Notes: generated by a model from the sequence alone, not told the origin. Shown: positions 50,759 through 60,046, counted from the first letter of the stretch. The stretch is DNA of 64,000 nt from Clostridium sp. (GCA_018362895.1 JAHALR010000002.1:62001-126000), one strand, 5' to 3'. Numbers and translations are program-made.

Positions 50759-52438
50759 TTATACAGAAGCCAGAGCCTGTTCTCTTTCGAGTTTGAGAGT
50801 TTGTGTTGTGATGTCACAAACAGAGCTTGGACCCCAGTATTGGATTGAACCGGGGAAGATATATTCATCATTCAACGCCCAATTTTCTCTGTTAGCTTCG
50901 AGTTTTTTGAATACAGGCCCGTCAAGTCTGACAAGGGCTTTTTGAATAACCGGTTTCATGTGACCGTGACGTCTTTCCATGTTCATCATCATTGTCAGAG
51001 GAACTCCACCGGCTACCCATTGGGTTGAAGGTGCTGTGAGGTTTCTTACTGATGAAAGATATCCTGTCAAACCGGATTGGATAAGAGCATAAGCATTGAA
51101 GCCCAGTGCATAACAGTAGTTTGCATCAAAGTTAGAAGGGAATGCACATCTTCCTTCGTATCCGAAGAAGTGGCACTGGTCAGAGAATTTACCTAAAAAT
51201 TCGCCTTGTGCTTTCATTTCATCTAATTTGACTTTAATCATTTCGATTAAAAGTTTTTCCGTTTCAATTTTAGAAACCTGAACGTTACCGTGAGGATCTC
51301 TGTCCATAAGCAGTTGAGCTTTGATAAGAACAGGAAGTGATTCAAATACAGCTGCATTTTCTTTTTCCAATCTGCTTTCAATGAAATCGAACTTGTCAGC
51401 AGGTGAGTTGAGACTGTTATATGAAGCATCTTGTTCCAGTGTTGACATTACATCATTAAGGTTTGCAATCATTGTTTTCATCTCCGGAATGAACTCGATT
51501 AAACCTTCCGGAATCAAAGCAACACCGAAGTTTTTGCCTGCTTTTGAACGTTTAACAATGATGTCTGTCATATAATCAACGATTTGTTTCAATGACATTC
51601 TTTTTTCTTCAACTTCTTCAGAAATCAAAGTTATGTTTGGCTGTGTTTGTAAAGCAACTTCAAGAGCTACGTGAGTAGCGCTTCTTCCCATAACTTTAAC
51701 AAAGTGCCAGTATTTTTTAGCTGAATTGACGTCTCTTTGGATGTTTCCGACGAGTTCGGCATATGTTTTTGTAGCTGTATCAAAACCGAAAGAGATTTCG
51801 ATTTGTTCGTTTTTCAAGTCACCATCGATAGTTTTCGGACATCCGATAACCTGGATACCTGCATTTTTTGCGACAAACCACTCAGCGAGCATAGCTGCGT
51901 TTGTGTTTGAATCATCACCACCAATGATTACAATACCTGAAATATTAAGCTTTTTGCAGTTTGCAAGAGCTTTTTCAAACTGTTCTTCTGTTTCAAGTTT
52001 TGTTCTGCCTGAACCGATGATGTCGAAACCGCCGGTGTTTCTGTATGAATCAATCAATTCATCTGAGAATTCAATGTATTCTCCGTCAATGATACCTGAA
52101 GGACCGCCTAAGAAACCATAAAGCTTGCTTTGCGGGTTTGCCTGTTTCAAAGCATCATATAAACCTGCAACAACGTTGTGTCCTCCCGGTGCTTGTCCAC
52201 CTGAAAGGATTACACCTACATTTTTTGCATCAAAGCTTTTTTCTTCACCTGATTTGAATGTAATTGTGCATTTTCCGTATGTGTTTTCGAAAAGTTTTTT
52301 GATTTGTTCCTGATCTTTAACACATTCTGTTTTGTCACCTTCAATTACTTCAACTTTTTTAATGCCTGCTGCCAGTGTAGAGGGCAGAACCGGTTTGAAG
52401 TTAAGTCTTTCTTGTTGTAATGGTGAAAGTTCTGTCAT
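50759..52438 (-). CDS. pfp: PPi-dependent 6-phosphofructokinase (long, plant-like type)
   Basis: 559 aa, GAGG upstream of the ATG. PFK signatures: GVILSGGQAPGGHNV, GGPSGI, GGDDSNTNA (the Asp after GGD marks the PPi-dependent class, where ATP enzymes have Gly), PKTIDGDLKN with the catalytic Asp, and KVMGRSATHVALE. The length and the N-terminal extension fit the long clade shared by plants and some bacteria. It phosphorylates fructose 6-phosphate with pyrophosphate, reversibly, so it can serve glycolysis or gluconeogenesis and save ATP. Confidence 0.93.
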   Translation of the reverse strand: MTELSPLQQERLNFKPVLPSTLAAGIKKVEVIEGDKTECVKDQEQIKKLFENTYGKCTITFKSGEEKSFDAKNVGVILSGGQAPGGHNVVAGLYDALKQANPQSKLYGFLGGPSGIIDGEYIEFSDELIDSYRNTGGFDIIGSGRTKLETEEQFEKALANCKKLNISGIVIIGGDDSNTNAAMLAEWFVAKNAGIQVIGCPKTIDGDLKNEQIEISFGFDTATKTYAELVGNIQRDVNSAKKYWHFVKVMGRSATHVALEVALQTQPNITLISEEVEEKRMSLKQIVDYMTDIIVKRSKAGKNFGVALIPEGLIEFIPEMKTMIANLNDVMSTLEQDASYNSLNSPADKFDFIESRLEKENAAVFESLPVLIKAQLLMDRDPHGNVQVSKIETEKLLIEMIKVKLDEMKAQGEFLGKFSDQCHFFGYEGRCAFPSNFDANYCYALGFNAYALIQSGLTGYLSSVRNLTAPSTQWVAGGVPLTMMMNMERRHGHMKPVIQKALVRLDGPVFKKLEANRENWALNDEYIFPGSIQYWGPSSVCDITTQTLKLEREQALASV

Positions 52439-52575
52439 AATTTTAAAACCTCATGTTTAGTACCAAACTACAAGTAAAATTTTAGCATGAACACATACAA
52501 AGTTTTATTACAATAATCATAAAATTAAGGCAATTTTCTCCATTGAGAAGTTTATATTTCTTTGTAGGTGTGAAT

Positions 52576-55521
52576 ATGAAAATTAATACAAGTGCTTCAA
52601 ATCTGAATTTTACTCAAAAAGAAATAAAATCTGCTGAAAGAGTAATATCTTCTGTTTCGAAAGAAAAAACTGATTATTTTGATTTCAATGAATCCTACAA
52701 AAGTGCAAGCCGTTGTCTTTTTTCGTTGAGACGGGCTGAGATTTCATTCGGACAAGGACTGGAAAAACGACCTCCTGTTTCAGAAACAGAACTCAGGGCT
52801 CTTGTAGACTCAGGCATAAAGTCTTATGAAATTTGTGAAAAACTTAATATATCACCTAATCAATATAAATATCTTATCAAAAAATACGGAATTATTACTG
52901 CGAGAAAAGCGGCTAAAAGTAATGTTGCATCTGTTTCAAAGGAAAATTTCTTAAGCCTTGTGCAAAGCGGAATGAGCGTAAAGGAAATCTGTAAAAGTTT
53001 AAATATATCCTTGAGAACGTATAGCAATCTGCTTAAACGCTTTGATATTGAAACTGAATATCAAAAAACATTAAAACATAATGCTCAGATAACAAAAGAA
53101 GAGCTTGTCGCTCTTGTTGGTTCGGGCAAATCTGTTTCTGAAATCTGTGAAATACTCGGGATTACAAGTGCTACTTATGTAAATTATCTTGAAAGATTTC
53201 AGATTCAAACCAATCAAAAAGAATTAAGAAACAGAGTTGCCTCTGTTTCAAAGGAACAGCTCGTGGATTTGATTGAACAGGGTAAGACAAAAATTGAAAT
53301 TTGTGAGCAGCTGGGAATTTCCTCTTCTTCATTTAACAGGCTGGTTAATAAATATGAGATAACAACTTCTCAAAAAGCAAGTATGCAAAAAAATGCTTCT
53401 GTTACTAAAGAACAACTTGAAACTTTAATTAAAGAAGGAAAAAGCAATAGAGAAATTTACGATATATTAGGAATTTCTAAAAGTGCATACAGTAAGCTTT
53501 TGAATAAATATGGAATCAAGACAGAGACTATGTTGAGGACTGAAAAAGTCGCTTCAATAAAAAAAGAAACAGTTATTGCACTTATGAATCAGGGTAAGTC
53601 TGCATATGAGATAATAAAAGAACTGGGAATTTCTGCAAAAGCATACTATAAACTATTAAGAAAATTTGATATAGATGTGAAAAAATATTCGGTGAAAAGC
53701 AACGATGAAAATCTCCAAAAACAGGTAAAAGTACTTCATGGTAAAGGAAAATCACCGAATGAAATAGCTGATGAGCTAAAAATAGATGTTTCGATGTGTT
53801 ATTACATATTGAATAAACTTCAGCTTGCTTCTTCAAGGTCGCAGCTTCTTCAAAAATCTTCTCAAATATCACGCGAGCAGCTTCTTGATGTTATATCGGA
53901 AGGAAAAAGCATGCAGGAGAATATCAAAAAACTTGGAATTACAGAATCTTCATATTACACACTTTTAAAGAAATATAACATATTAACAGAAACTCAAAAA
54001 GTCAGAAACAGACTTGCAAAAATTTCAGTAGAGCAGATTTCTTCTCTGCTTAGTGATAAAAAATCTTGCAAAGAGGTTTGTGATGAGTTGAATCTCAGCT
54101 ATGGCGGATTTTACGATTTGATGAACAAATTGGGGGTAGTTTCAAAACGTAGGTTGGAAAGAGAAAATATTGCTTCTGTTACAAAAGAGCGTTTGCTTGA
54201 ATGTATAGAAAAACAAAAGACAATCAAAAATATTTGTAAAGAATTGAATATTAGTACTAATTCTTATTTCAATCTGATGATGAGATATTCAATTCCATAC
54301 GGCAGGGAAAAGAAAGATCTTTTTAGTGAAACTTCTCTTAAAAAGAAATACGATGAATATTCTGTCAGCGAGTTGAAAGAAAGAACTCTTGAACTGTTTG
54401 TTATGAATGATTTCATAAATGAAAATGAACAAATGCTTGCAATTGTTGACTATATTGATTCAAAAGAGACATTTGATAGTGAATCAAAACAGATATTGAC
54501 AGATTTTGTAAAGCTTCTTGATTCTGTTCATAACGGAAACACAGATAAAAAAGATATATTTAATGCTCCGTCAGTTGTTGGGCTTAGCTGTTTGTATAAA
54601 GCAAAAGTAGAGGAAGAAATTGAAAAACAGAGAAATTTTGAAGCTCTGGTTATGAAATTTTACGGAGTAATGGAGAAGCTTTCAAAAAACAATATGTCAG
54701 ATGTTGTTGAAACTTGTTACAAGTATTTTCCTCATTCTCAGGATGATGAAAAACTTGAGGATGCGCAAAGTATAATGAACATAATAAAAGACTGCCTCTC
54801 AAATTCTGAAAATTCAGTACAGGATCTATATAAATTAAAATGCCTCATAACATATTTTGACAGTTTAAAAAATTCTTCTGAATCTGCTGATATGAAAGAT
54901 GCCCGTGAATTTTCAATGAAAACTTACGGAAAAATTGTTCCTGAAAAAATTGGTCAATACCTCACAGTCAAAAACGTTTATAAAAAGTATCTGAAAGATG
55001 GCGATTCAGATGTCTACCCGAAGGAATATCTGGAGATAATTCAATCAAAAACAACACAAAGTGAGAATATTTTGAAATATATGATGAAGTTTGACAGATG
55101 GCTGAATTCAGATATTTCTTCACAAAACCATATTTCGGATTTTGTTAATATTTTCACCCCTGATAGACGGATAGACAACGCAATTATCAAGAATTTTATA
55201 GAGAACACTTATCTGAACGAAGATACGATTATGAATACAACATGTGAAAATGGACGCAGTGTTGAGTCCAAGCTTTCAAAGGATGTTAAACGTGAGATTT
55301 ATCAAAAATATAAATATCCAAATTGTCTTGAATTCTTTATAGAGATTGAAAATGCAATGAAAACTTTTGCTCCGCCGAAAGGTACCAGCGGAATCAAGCA
55401 GTATATAAGAGGAAAAGGAAAAGTAATGGAAATCAAACTCATCGGATATCCGGATAGAATTTATTCGAGTGCCAATGACTATTGTTTTGATGTGTATTCA
55501 GAAAAAGGAAATCACAAGTAA
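52576..55521 (+). CDS. Large protein with ten tandem helix-turn-helix repeats
   Basis: 981 aa from ATG 52576; a TTG at 52543 would add 11 residues. After a ~65-residue N-terminus with the signature AEISFGQG, ten repeats of about 52 residues run to about residue 583. A typical unit reads S-x-S/T-K-E-x-L-x-x-L-I-x-x-G-K-S, then EICEQLGIS, a turn of 3-4 residues, and a YxxLLKKYGI helix, which is the pattern of resolvase/Mor-type HTH motifs. Repeat 7 is the most divergent. The C-terminal ~400 residues are helical, acidic and unrecognised. Tandem DNA contact is inferred; no nuclease or recombinase domain is seen. Confidence 0.7.
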   Translation: MKINTSASNLNFTQKEIKSAERVISSVSKEKTDYFDFNESYKSASRCLFSLRRAEISFGQGLEKRPPVSETELRALVDSGIKSYEICEKLNISPNQYKYLIKKYGIITARKAAKSNVASVSKENFLSLVQSGMSVKEICKSLNISLRTYSNLLKRFDIETEYQKTLKHNAQITKEELVALVGSGKSVSEICEILGITSATYVNYLERFQIQTNQKELRNRVASVSKEQLVDLIEQGKTKIEICEQLGISSSSFNRLVNKYEITTSQKASMQKNASVTKEQLETLIKEGKSNREIYDILGISKSAYSKLLNKYGIKTETMLRTEKVASIKKETVIALMNQGKSAYEIIKELGISAKAYYKLLRKFDIDVKKYSVKSNDENLQKQVKVLHGKGKSPNEIADELKIDVSMCYYILNKLQLASSRSQLLQKSSQISREQLLDVISEGKSMQENIKKLGITESSYYTLLKKYNILTETQKVRNRLAKISVEQISSLLSDKKSCKEVCDELNLSYGGFYDLMNKLGVVSKRRLERENIASVTKERLLECIEKQKTIKNICKELNISTNSYFNLMMRYSIPYGREKKDLFSETSLKKKYDEYSVSELKERTLELFVMNDFINENEQMLAIVDYIDSKETFDSESKQILTDFVKLLDSVHNGNTDKKDIFNAPSVVGLSCLYKAKVEEEIEKQRNFEALVMKFYGVMEKLSKNNMSDVVETCYKYFPHSQDDEKLEDAQSIMNIIKDCLSNSENSVQDLYKLKCLITYFDSLKNSSESADMKDAREFSMKTYGKIVPEKIGQYLTVKNVYKKYLKDGDSDVYPKEYLEIIQSKTTQSENILKYMMKFDRWLNSDISSQNHISDFVNIFTPDRRIDNAIIKNFIENTYLNEDTIMNTTCENGRSVESKLSKDVKREIYQKYKYPNCLEFFIEIENAMKTFAPPKGTSGIKQYIRGKGKVMEIKLIGYPDRIYSSANDYCFDVYSEKGNHK
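52768..54320 (+). repeat. 156-bp coding repeat array (ten HTH units)
   Basis: Ten in-frame copies of a ~156-bp unit inside the 52576 gene. They are strongly diverged at DNA level but keep a common protein pattern (K-E-x-L, G-K-S, E-I-C/I, L-G/N-I-S, Y/F-x-x-L). Confidence 0.75.
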
Positions 55522-55542
55522 CAGCATAGGTATTTTTTGTGT

Positions 55543-55548
55543 TAAAAT
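55543..55548 (+). promoter_or_regulatory. -10-like element 6 nt before the dGTPase ATG
   Basis: TAAAAT, 6 nt, ATG (55555), without a Shine-Dalgarno site: the leaderless geometry seen elsewhere. No convincing -35, so weaker than the other cases. Confidence 0.35.
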
Positions 55549-55554
55549 CAGATT

Positions 55555-56640
55555 ATGGAAAACACAGCTGAAAAAAATGATTTGAAAATAAGAGAAATAC
55601 AGGAACAGCGTGAGCTGGAACTTCTCAGCCCTTATGCTGCAAAAAGCGTTGAGACAAAAGGTCGTGCAAAAGACGAAGAACCCTGCCCTTTGAGAACTGA
55701 ATATCAAAGAGACAGAGACAGAATCATACACTCAAAAGCTTTTCGAAGACTTAAGCACAAAACACAGGTTTTTTTCTCTCCCACTGATGACCATTTCAGA
55801 ACCCGTATGACCCATACCCTTGAGGTTTCTCAAATTGCAAGAACTATTGCCCGCTCTTTGAACTTGAATGAAGATCTGGCAGAGGCGATTTCTCTCGGGC
55901 ACGATTTGGGACACACTCCTTTCGGTCACAGCGGTGAAGATGTCCTAAATGAAATTATGGACTATGGCTTTAAACATGCACAACACAGTGTGCGTGTTGC
56001 TACGATTATTGAAGATTTGAATCTTACAAAAGAAACTCTTGACGGAATTTTGAACCATTCCGGCTCTTTGAGAAAAGAGAGTCCTGCTTATACGCTTGAA
56101 GGAAAGATTGTAAAACTCTCAGATAAGATTGCTTACATCAACCATGATATTGATGATGCAATCAGAGCGAGAATTATCAAGGAATCTGACCTGCCTCAGG
56201 ATTGCATAAGCTATTTTTCTCTGGATAGAAGTGAACGTATAACCAAAATGGTTATGGATATTGTCAAAAACAGCTTAGGCAAAGATAAGATTTGCATGTC
56301 CGAGGATGCTTTTTATCACATAGACAAACTTCGTACATGGATGTTTAGAAATGTTTATACAAATGAGATTGCCAAAAAAGAAGAAAGCAAAGTTAAAGGT
56401 ATAATTTACGGGTTGTTCAATCATTATGAAGCTATCCTCAAACAGCGTTTTCCGAATCAGAATGAAGAAGAAATAAAAAGAACTGTTTGTGACTATATTG
56501 CGGGAATGACAGACAGATATGCAATCCAAAAATATAAAGAAATTTATATTCCTCAATCCTTCCAAAACGGTTCAAACGATGAGTTCTTGTTCACTCTTGC
56601 AAAAATTAACAATCTCAGTGTTCAGCTTACGGTTTTGTAA
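55555..56640 (+). CDS. dGTP triphosphohydrolase-like HD-domain protein
   Basis: 361 aa. The dGTPase family pattern is clear: PLRTEYQRDRDRIIHSKAFR, RLKHKTQVFF, RTRMTHTLEVSQIARTIAR (first His), ISLGHDLGHTPFGHSGEDVL (HD), and the distal Asp region KLSDKIAYINHDIDDAIRA. Family members hydrolyse dNTPs to nucleoside and triphosphate, adjusting dNTP pools. The length fits the shorter 'dGTPase-like' group. The 3' end overlaps the convergent LD-carboxypeptidase gene by 14 nt. Confidence 0.9.
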   Translation: MENTAEKNDLKIREIQEQRELELLSPYAAKSVETKGRAKDEEPCPLRTEYQRDRDRIIHSKAFRRLKHKTQVFFSPTDDHFRTRMTHTLEVSQIARTIARSLNLNEDLAEAISLGHDLGHTPFGHSGEDVLNEIMDYGFKHAQHSVRVATIIEDLNLTKETLDGILNHSGSLRKESPAYTLEGKIVKLSDKIAYINHDIDDAIRARIIKESDLPQDCISYFSLDRSERITKMVMDIVKNSLGKDKICMSEDAFYHIDKLRTWMFRNVYTNEIAKKEESKVKGIIYGLFNHYEAILKQRFPNQNEEEIKRTVCDYIAGMTDRYAIQKYKEIYIPQSFQNGSNDEFLFTLAKINNLSVQLTVL

Positions 56641-57523
56641 TAAAAATCTTACCTGTTTGTGTATCTAGAAACGACGGAACTCCTATGGGAACGGTTTGTT
56701 TGTCTTTTTCATGACCGAATTTTATGCCTGAAATTACGGGTATTTTTAATTCATTTGAAAGTCCGTTTAAGAAATTTGTGAAATAGATTTCGTTGTCGAG
56801 TCCTGAAAAGTCACCGAGAACTATACCTGTGAGGTTTTGTTTAAACTTTTGTATATTTAGAAGCTGGGTAAACATTTTGTCTATTTTGTATACAGGCTCA
56901 TTTATGTCTTCTGTTATGAAGATAAATTTTTCATCTGGAATAAACTCCAATCCGCAAAGTGATTGGATTGTCGAGAGATTTCCTCCCCACAGAACACCTG
57001 ATGATATGCCGCTGTGGTAGACTTTAGGCGTATCAATTGTTATCTCCTCTTTGTCATTTTCAAGAACATCAAAGAACGAATTTTTTGTATATTCGCTGAT
57101 TCCACAACCAAAATCAGAGTACGCCATTGCTCCTGAGTATGTAACAAGTCCTGTTTTTTTGTATATCATCAAAGATAATGCTGTTATGTCAGAATATCCG
57201 ACAAATATTTTCGGGTTGGATTGTACTGCGCTGTAATCAAGCTTATCCAGAATTCTTATTGCTCCATATCCGCCTCTTGCTGCTACAATCGCTTTGATTT
57301 CAGCATCTTTGAAAAATTCATTAAACGCAGCCGCTCTTTCTTCGTCTGTGCCTGACAGGTAGTCTTTACGTTTTTTTGCCGTTTCTGAGATTTTCACTTT
57401 GAAACCTGCTTTTTCAAACTCTTCTTTTGCTTTTTCAAGCTTTGAAAAGTCCTTTATATCGCCGCTTGTGGCGATGAATCCGACTGTGTCTCCCTTTTTT
57501 AGTGTTTCAGGTTTGATTATCAT
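56627..57523 (-). CDS. LD-carboxypeptidase (peptidase S66)
   Basis: 298 aa. S66 features: TVGFIATSGDIKDFSKLEKA at the N-terminus, AIVAARGGYGAIRILDKLDY, the catalytic Ser in FVGYSDITALSL, SGVLWGGNLSTIQSLCG, Glu in FITEDINEPVYKID, and His in ISGIKFGHEKDKQTVPIGV. It removes the terminal D-Ala from tetrapeptides in peptidoglycan recycling (LdcA), or may relate to microcin immunity proteins of the same fold. No signal peptide, so cytosolic. Confidence 0.9.
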   Translation of the reverse strand: MIIKPETLKKGDTVGFIATSGDIKDFSKLEKAKEEFEKAGFKVKISETAKKRKDYLSGTDEERAAAFNEFFKDAEIKAIVAARGGYGAIRILDKLDYSAVQSNPKIFVGYSDITALSLMIYKKTGLVTYSGAMAYSDFGCGISEYTKNSFFDVLENDKEEITIDTPKVYHSGISSGVLWGGNLSTIQSLCGLEFIPDEKFIFITEDINEPVYKIDKMFTQLLNIQKFKQNLTGIVLGDFSGLDNEIYFTNFLNGLSNELKIPVISGIKFGHEKDKQTVPIGVPSFLDTQTGKIFITKP

Positions 57524-57583
57524 TTTCTTTTTATTCTCATTTCCCGTATAATTATAGTATAGGATTTGAGTTGGAGCAAAATT

Positions 57584-59491
57584 TTGACAGAAAGATACTT
57601 ACCTTTATACAGAAAATACCGTCCGCAAACCTTCAAAGACTTAATCGGACAAGAGAATATAGTTAAGGCTTTGAGCAATGCCATTAACCTGAATAAGATT
57701 TCTCATGCATATCTGTTGTGCGGCCCGAGAGGTACGGGGAAAACCACCACAGCAAGGATTATTGCTAAATCATTAAACTGTGCAAAAGGCCCGACTCTTG
57801 AACCCTGCGGAGAATGTCCGAGTTGTCTTGATATTTCAAACTCTACACCGATTGATGTTATTGAAATTGATGCTGCGTCAAACAGAAAAGTCGAAGATGC
57901 AAGAAACATTCTTGAAAAAATTCAGTTCGTGCCTGTAAATGGCAGATTCAAAATCTATATCATAGACGAAGTTCACATGCTTACGACTGAAGCATTTAAT
58001 ACACTTTTAAAAACGCTTGAAGAACCGCCCGAAAACGTGATTTTTATTCTTGCAACAACCGAACCTCACAAGGTTTTGGATACTATTATTTCAAGATGCC
58101 AGCGTTTTGATTTTCGAAGAATAACAACTGAGGATATTGTCTCAAGGCTTAAATATATCTCTCAGCAGGAAAAAATTAATATCTCCGAGGATGCACTTTA
58201 TACAATAGCAAGAAGCTCTCAAGGCGGAATGAGAGACTCTCTGGCTCTTCTTGACCAGATAAGCGTTCTTGATGCAGGGAAAGAAATCTCTTCACAAGAT
58301 GTTAATGAAATGCTTGGAAGGCTTTCTTTTGAAGTGCTCTTTGAATTGAGCAGTGCTGTTTTAAATTCCGAAACACAAAATGTGCTTGTTTTACTTGATA
58401 AAATCTACAACAAAGGAAACGAGCCTTTTCAGATTGTCTCGAATCTTATTCAATATTTCAGAAATATGCTTATTGTAAAAAACTGTTCTGACAGAAAAAT
58501 TGCAATTGAACTGACTCAGCTTGCCGAGGCAAATATCCTAGAACTGCGCAAACAATCTGAAACAGTTGAAGCAGAACAGATTCTGTATATTATTGAAAGA
58601 TTGTCTTTCTATTCAAAAGAAATAAAAGAAACAACAAACAGATATCTCTGGCTTGAGTTGTGTATGATTGAACTTGCTTCGAATGTAAAATATTCCTCTT
58701 ATGCTCAACTGATAGACAGAATTGAAAAACTGGAAGGTGCTGTATCGTCAGGAACGCCGATTGCGATGTCTGGGCTGCCGAAACCTGCCGCTGTGATAAA
58801 ACCTCAGGTCTCTACTTCTTCACCGGTATCTGAGCCTGTTTCAGAAGTAAAAGATAAGCCTGCTGACCCTGCACAGACAGTTGCAGCAACGCCGGCTAAG
58901 CCTGTTGCAGAGGAAAAAGTTGTGCCTTATATTGAACAGTCTGCTTCCTTGCCTGTTGAAGAGCCAAAAACTGCTCAAGGCACGGTTCCTTCCTCAGGAA
59001 GCGGGGATTTGATGACTGATTGGCAGGGCATTTTGCAAAATATAGAAAGTGTTCCCTCCCGGATGTTTTTCTATAACCTTTCCCGTCCTGTTTCTTTGTC
59101 CGCTGAAGAAATTGTGATAACTTTTGCCAAAGATATATTTGTAAAACAGGCTAAGGAAGACACAAAAAACAAACCTTTGAAAAATGCGGCACTAAAATAT
59201 TACGGTGTTTCAGATATAAATATTCAGGTTAAACTTGCTGACCCTTCACAGGTGGCCGAGGTGCCTAAACCTTCTTTGGAAAAGCTTGAAAGAAAGCCGG
59301 TAGCACCTGCGGTTACTCAAGTTTCGTCTCAAAACATCGAAAAGATTGAAGAGGAGGAAAATGCAGAGTTGTTGAAAGAGACTCTGGCTTCTTCTGATTC
59401 AGAAAAAAAAGATAAGACTAATATAGAGGAATCTCTTTCTGATCAGTCTAAAATGGTGCTTGAGCTGTTTAACGGAAAATATATAGAATAA
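57584..59491 (+). CDS. dnaX: DNA polymerase III gamma/tau subunit
   Basis: 635 aa. TTG 57584 (then TERYLPLYRKYRPQTFKDLI) is preferred because GGAG lies 8 nt upstream; TTG 57566 lacks a proper site. AAA+ clamp loader: Walker A GPRGTGKTTTARI, four-Cys zinc module (CAKGPTLEPCGECPSC), Walker B IIDEVHML, sensor ILATTEPHKVLDT and RCQRFDFRRI, then domain III. A Pro/Ala/Val-rich linker (about 395-470) leads to a tau-type C-terminal domain (GDLMTDWQGILQNIES) and an acidic tail. It loads the sliding clamp and organises the replisome. Confidence 0.93.
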   Translation: MTERYLPLYRKYRPQTFKDLIGQENIVKALSNAINLNKISHAYLLCGPRGTGKTTTARIIAKSLNCAKGPTLEPCGECPSCLDISNSTPIDVIEIDAASNRKVEDARNILEKIQFVPVNGRFKIYIIDEVHMLTTEAFNTLLKTLEEPPENVIFILATTEPHKVLDTIISRCQRFDFRRITTEDIVSRLKYISQQEKINISEDALYTIARSSQGGMRDSLALLDQISVLDAGKEISSQDVNEMLGRLSFEVLFELSSAVLNSETQNVLVLLDKIYNKGNEPFQIVSNLIQYFRNMLIVKNCSDRKIAIELTQLAEANILELRKQSETVEAEQILYIIERLSFYSKEIKETTNRYLWLELCMIELASNVKYSSYAQLIDRIEKLEGAVSSGTPIAMSGLPKPAAVIKPQVSTSSPVSEPVSEVKDKPADPAQTVAATPAKPVAEEKVVPYIEQSASLPVEEPKTAQGTVPSSGSGDLMTDWQGILQNIESVPSRMFFYNLSRPVSLSAEEIVITFAKDIFVKQAKEDTKNKPLKNAALKYYGVSDINIQVKLADPSQVAEVPKPSLEKLERKPVAPAVTQVSSQNIEKIEEEENAELLKETLASSDSEKKDKTNIEESLSDQSKMVLELFNGKYIE

Positions 59492-59494
59492 CAG

Positions 59495-59531
59495 AAAAGT
59501 CCAACACTTATTAATAAATGTTGGACTTTTT
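59495..59531. terminator. Terminator after dnaX
   Basis: AAAGTCCAACA and TGTTGGACTTT form an 11-bp stem with a 12-nt AT-rich loop and a T run; A-rich on the other side, so it may also serve the convergent hpf gene. Confidence 0.8.
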
Positions 59532-59558
59532 GTTAATTAAAATAAAACTTTTCAAAAA

Positions 59559-59933
59559 TTATTCAGAAACTGTTTCTGTCTCGTCTTCTGTTTCTTCAAC
59601 AATCGCACTTGTTCTGATTGAATCCAGTTTTGATTTTCCAAGGTTTTTGTCTTTGAATTTTTTAACCTGTCTTGCGAGTTTGTCAGCAACCAGGTCAATA
59701 CTTGCATACATTGTTTCAGCTGTTTCTGTAACGTGAACAGCACCTGTTGTCAATTTGCAAGTAACTTCTGCTGTATGATTTTCAGCTACGCTGGGGTTTT
59801 TGATAACTGTCAAAACTACGTCGATACCTTCAATCTGGTCATAGTGGTTAGCTACTTTACCGATTTTTTCCTTGGCGTATGCTTTAATTGCATCTGTGAT
59901 TTCAATGTTTCTACCGTTTACATAAATGCGCAT
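59559..59933 (-). CDS. hpf: Ribosome hibernation promoting factor, short form with acidic tail
   Basis: 124 aa, GGAGG upstream. The N-terminal ~97 residues are the HPF/RaiA fold: MRIYVNGRNIEITDAIKAYA, KEKIGKVANHYDQI, the TAEVTCKLTTGAVHV strand, and ETMYASIDLVADKLARQVKKFKDK. The long-form C-terminal dimerisation domain is absent; instead the last ~25 residues are acidic and Thr/Ser-rich (VEETEDETETVSE). It should bind the decoding centre of the 30S subunit in slow growth. It shares a divergent promoter region with the GH13 gene. Confidence 0.88.
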   Translation of the reverse strand: MRIYVNGRNIEITDAIKAYAKEKIGKVANHYDQIEGIDVVLTVIKNPSVAENHTAEVTCKLTTGAVHVTETAETMYASIDLVADKLARQVKKFKDKNLGKSKLDSIRTSAIVEETEDETETVSE

Positions 59934-59964
59934 GTATAGCCTCCAATAATAATGATACTTACTA

Positions 59965-60016
59965 AGTATAACTCAACTCTTGTCGAGTTGCAATCGTTAG
60001 GTGAGTTTTGTATAAT
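59965..60016. promoter_or_regulatory. Divergent promoter pair sharing one palindromic -35 hexamer
   Basis: TTGCAA (59988-59993) is its own reverse complement. Rightward: 17 bp, then TATAAT (60011-60016), toward the GH13 gene. Leftward: 17 bp, then TATACT on the minus strand (59970-59965), toward hpf. CAACTC (59974-59979) and GAGTTG (59985-59990) form a dyad in the leftward spacer that overlaps the -35. Confidence 0.65.
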
Positions 60017-60046
60017 CTTTGTATTCAGACTTACGGGGTTTACATT

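Noticed and set aside
52768..54320. Regular ~156-bp periodicity, considered as a CRISPR-like or satellite array
   Set aside because: Repeats are in-frame protein units, diverged in DNA, without identical direct repeats or spacers; no cas genes.
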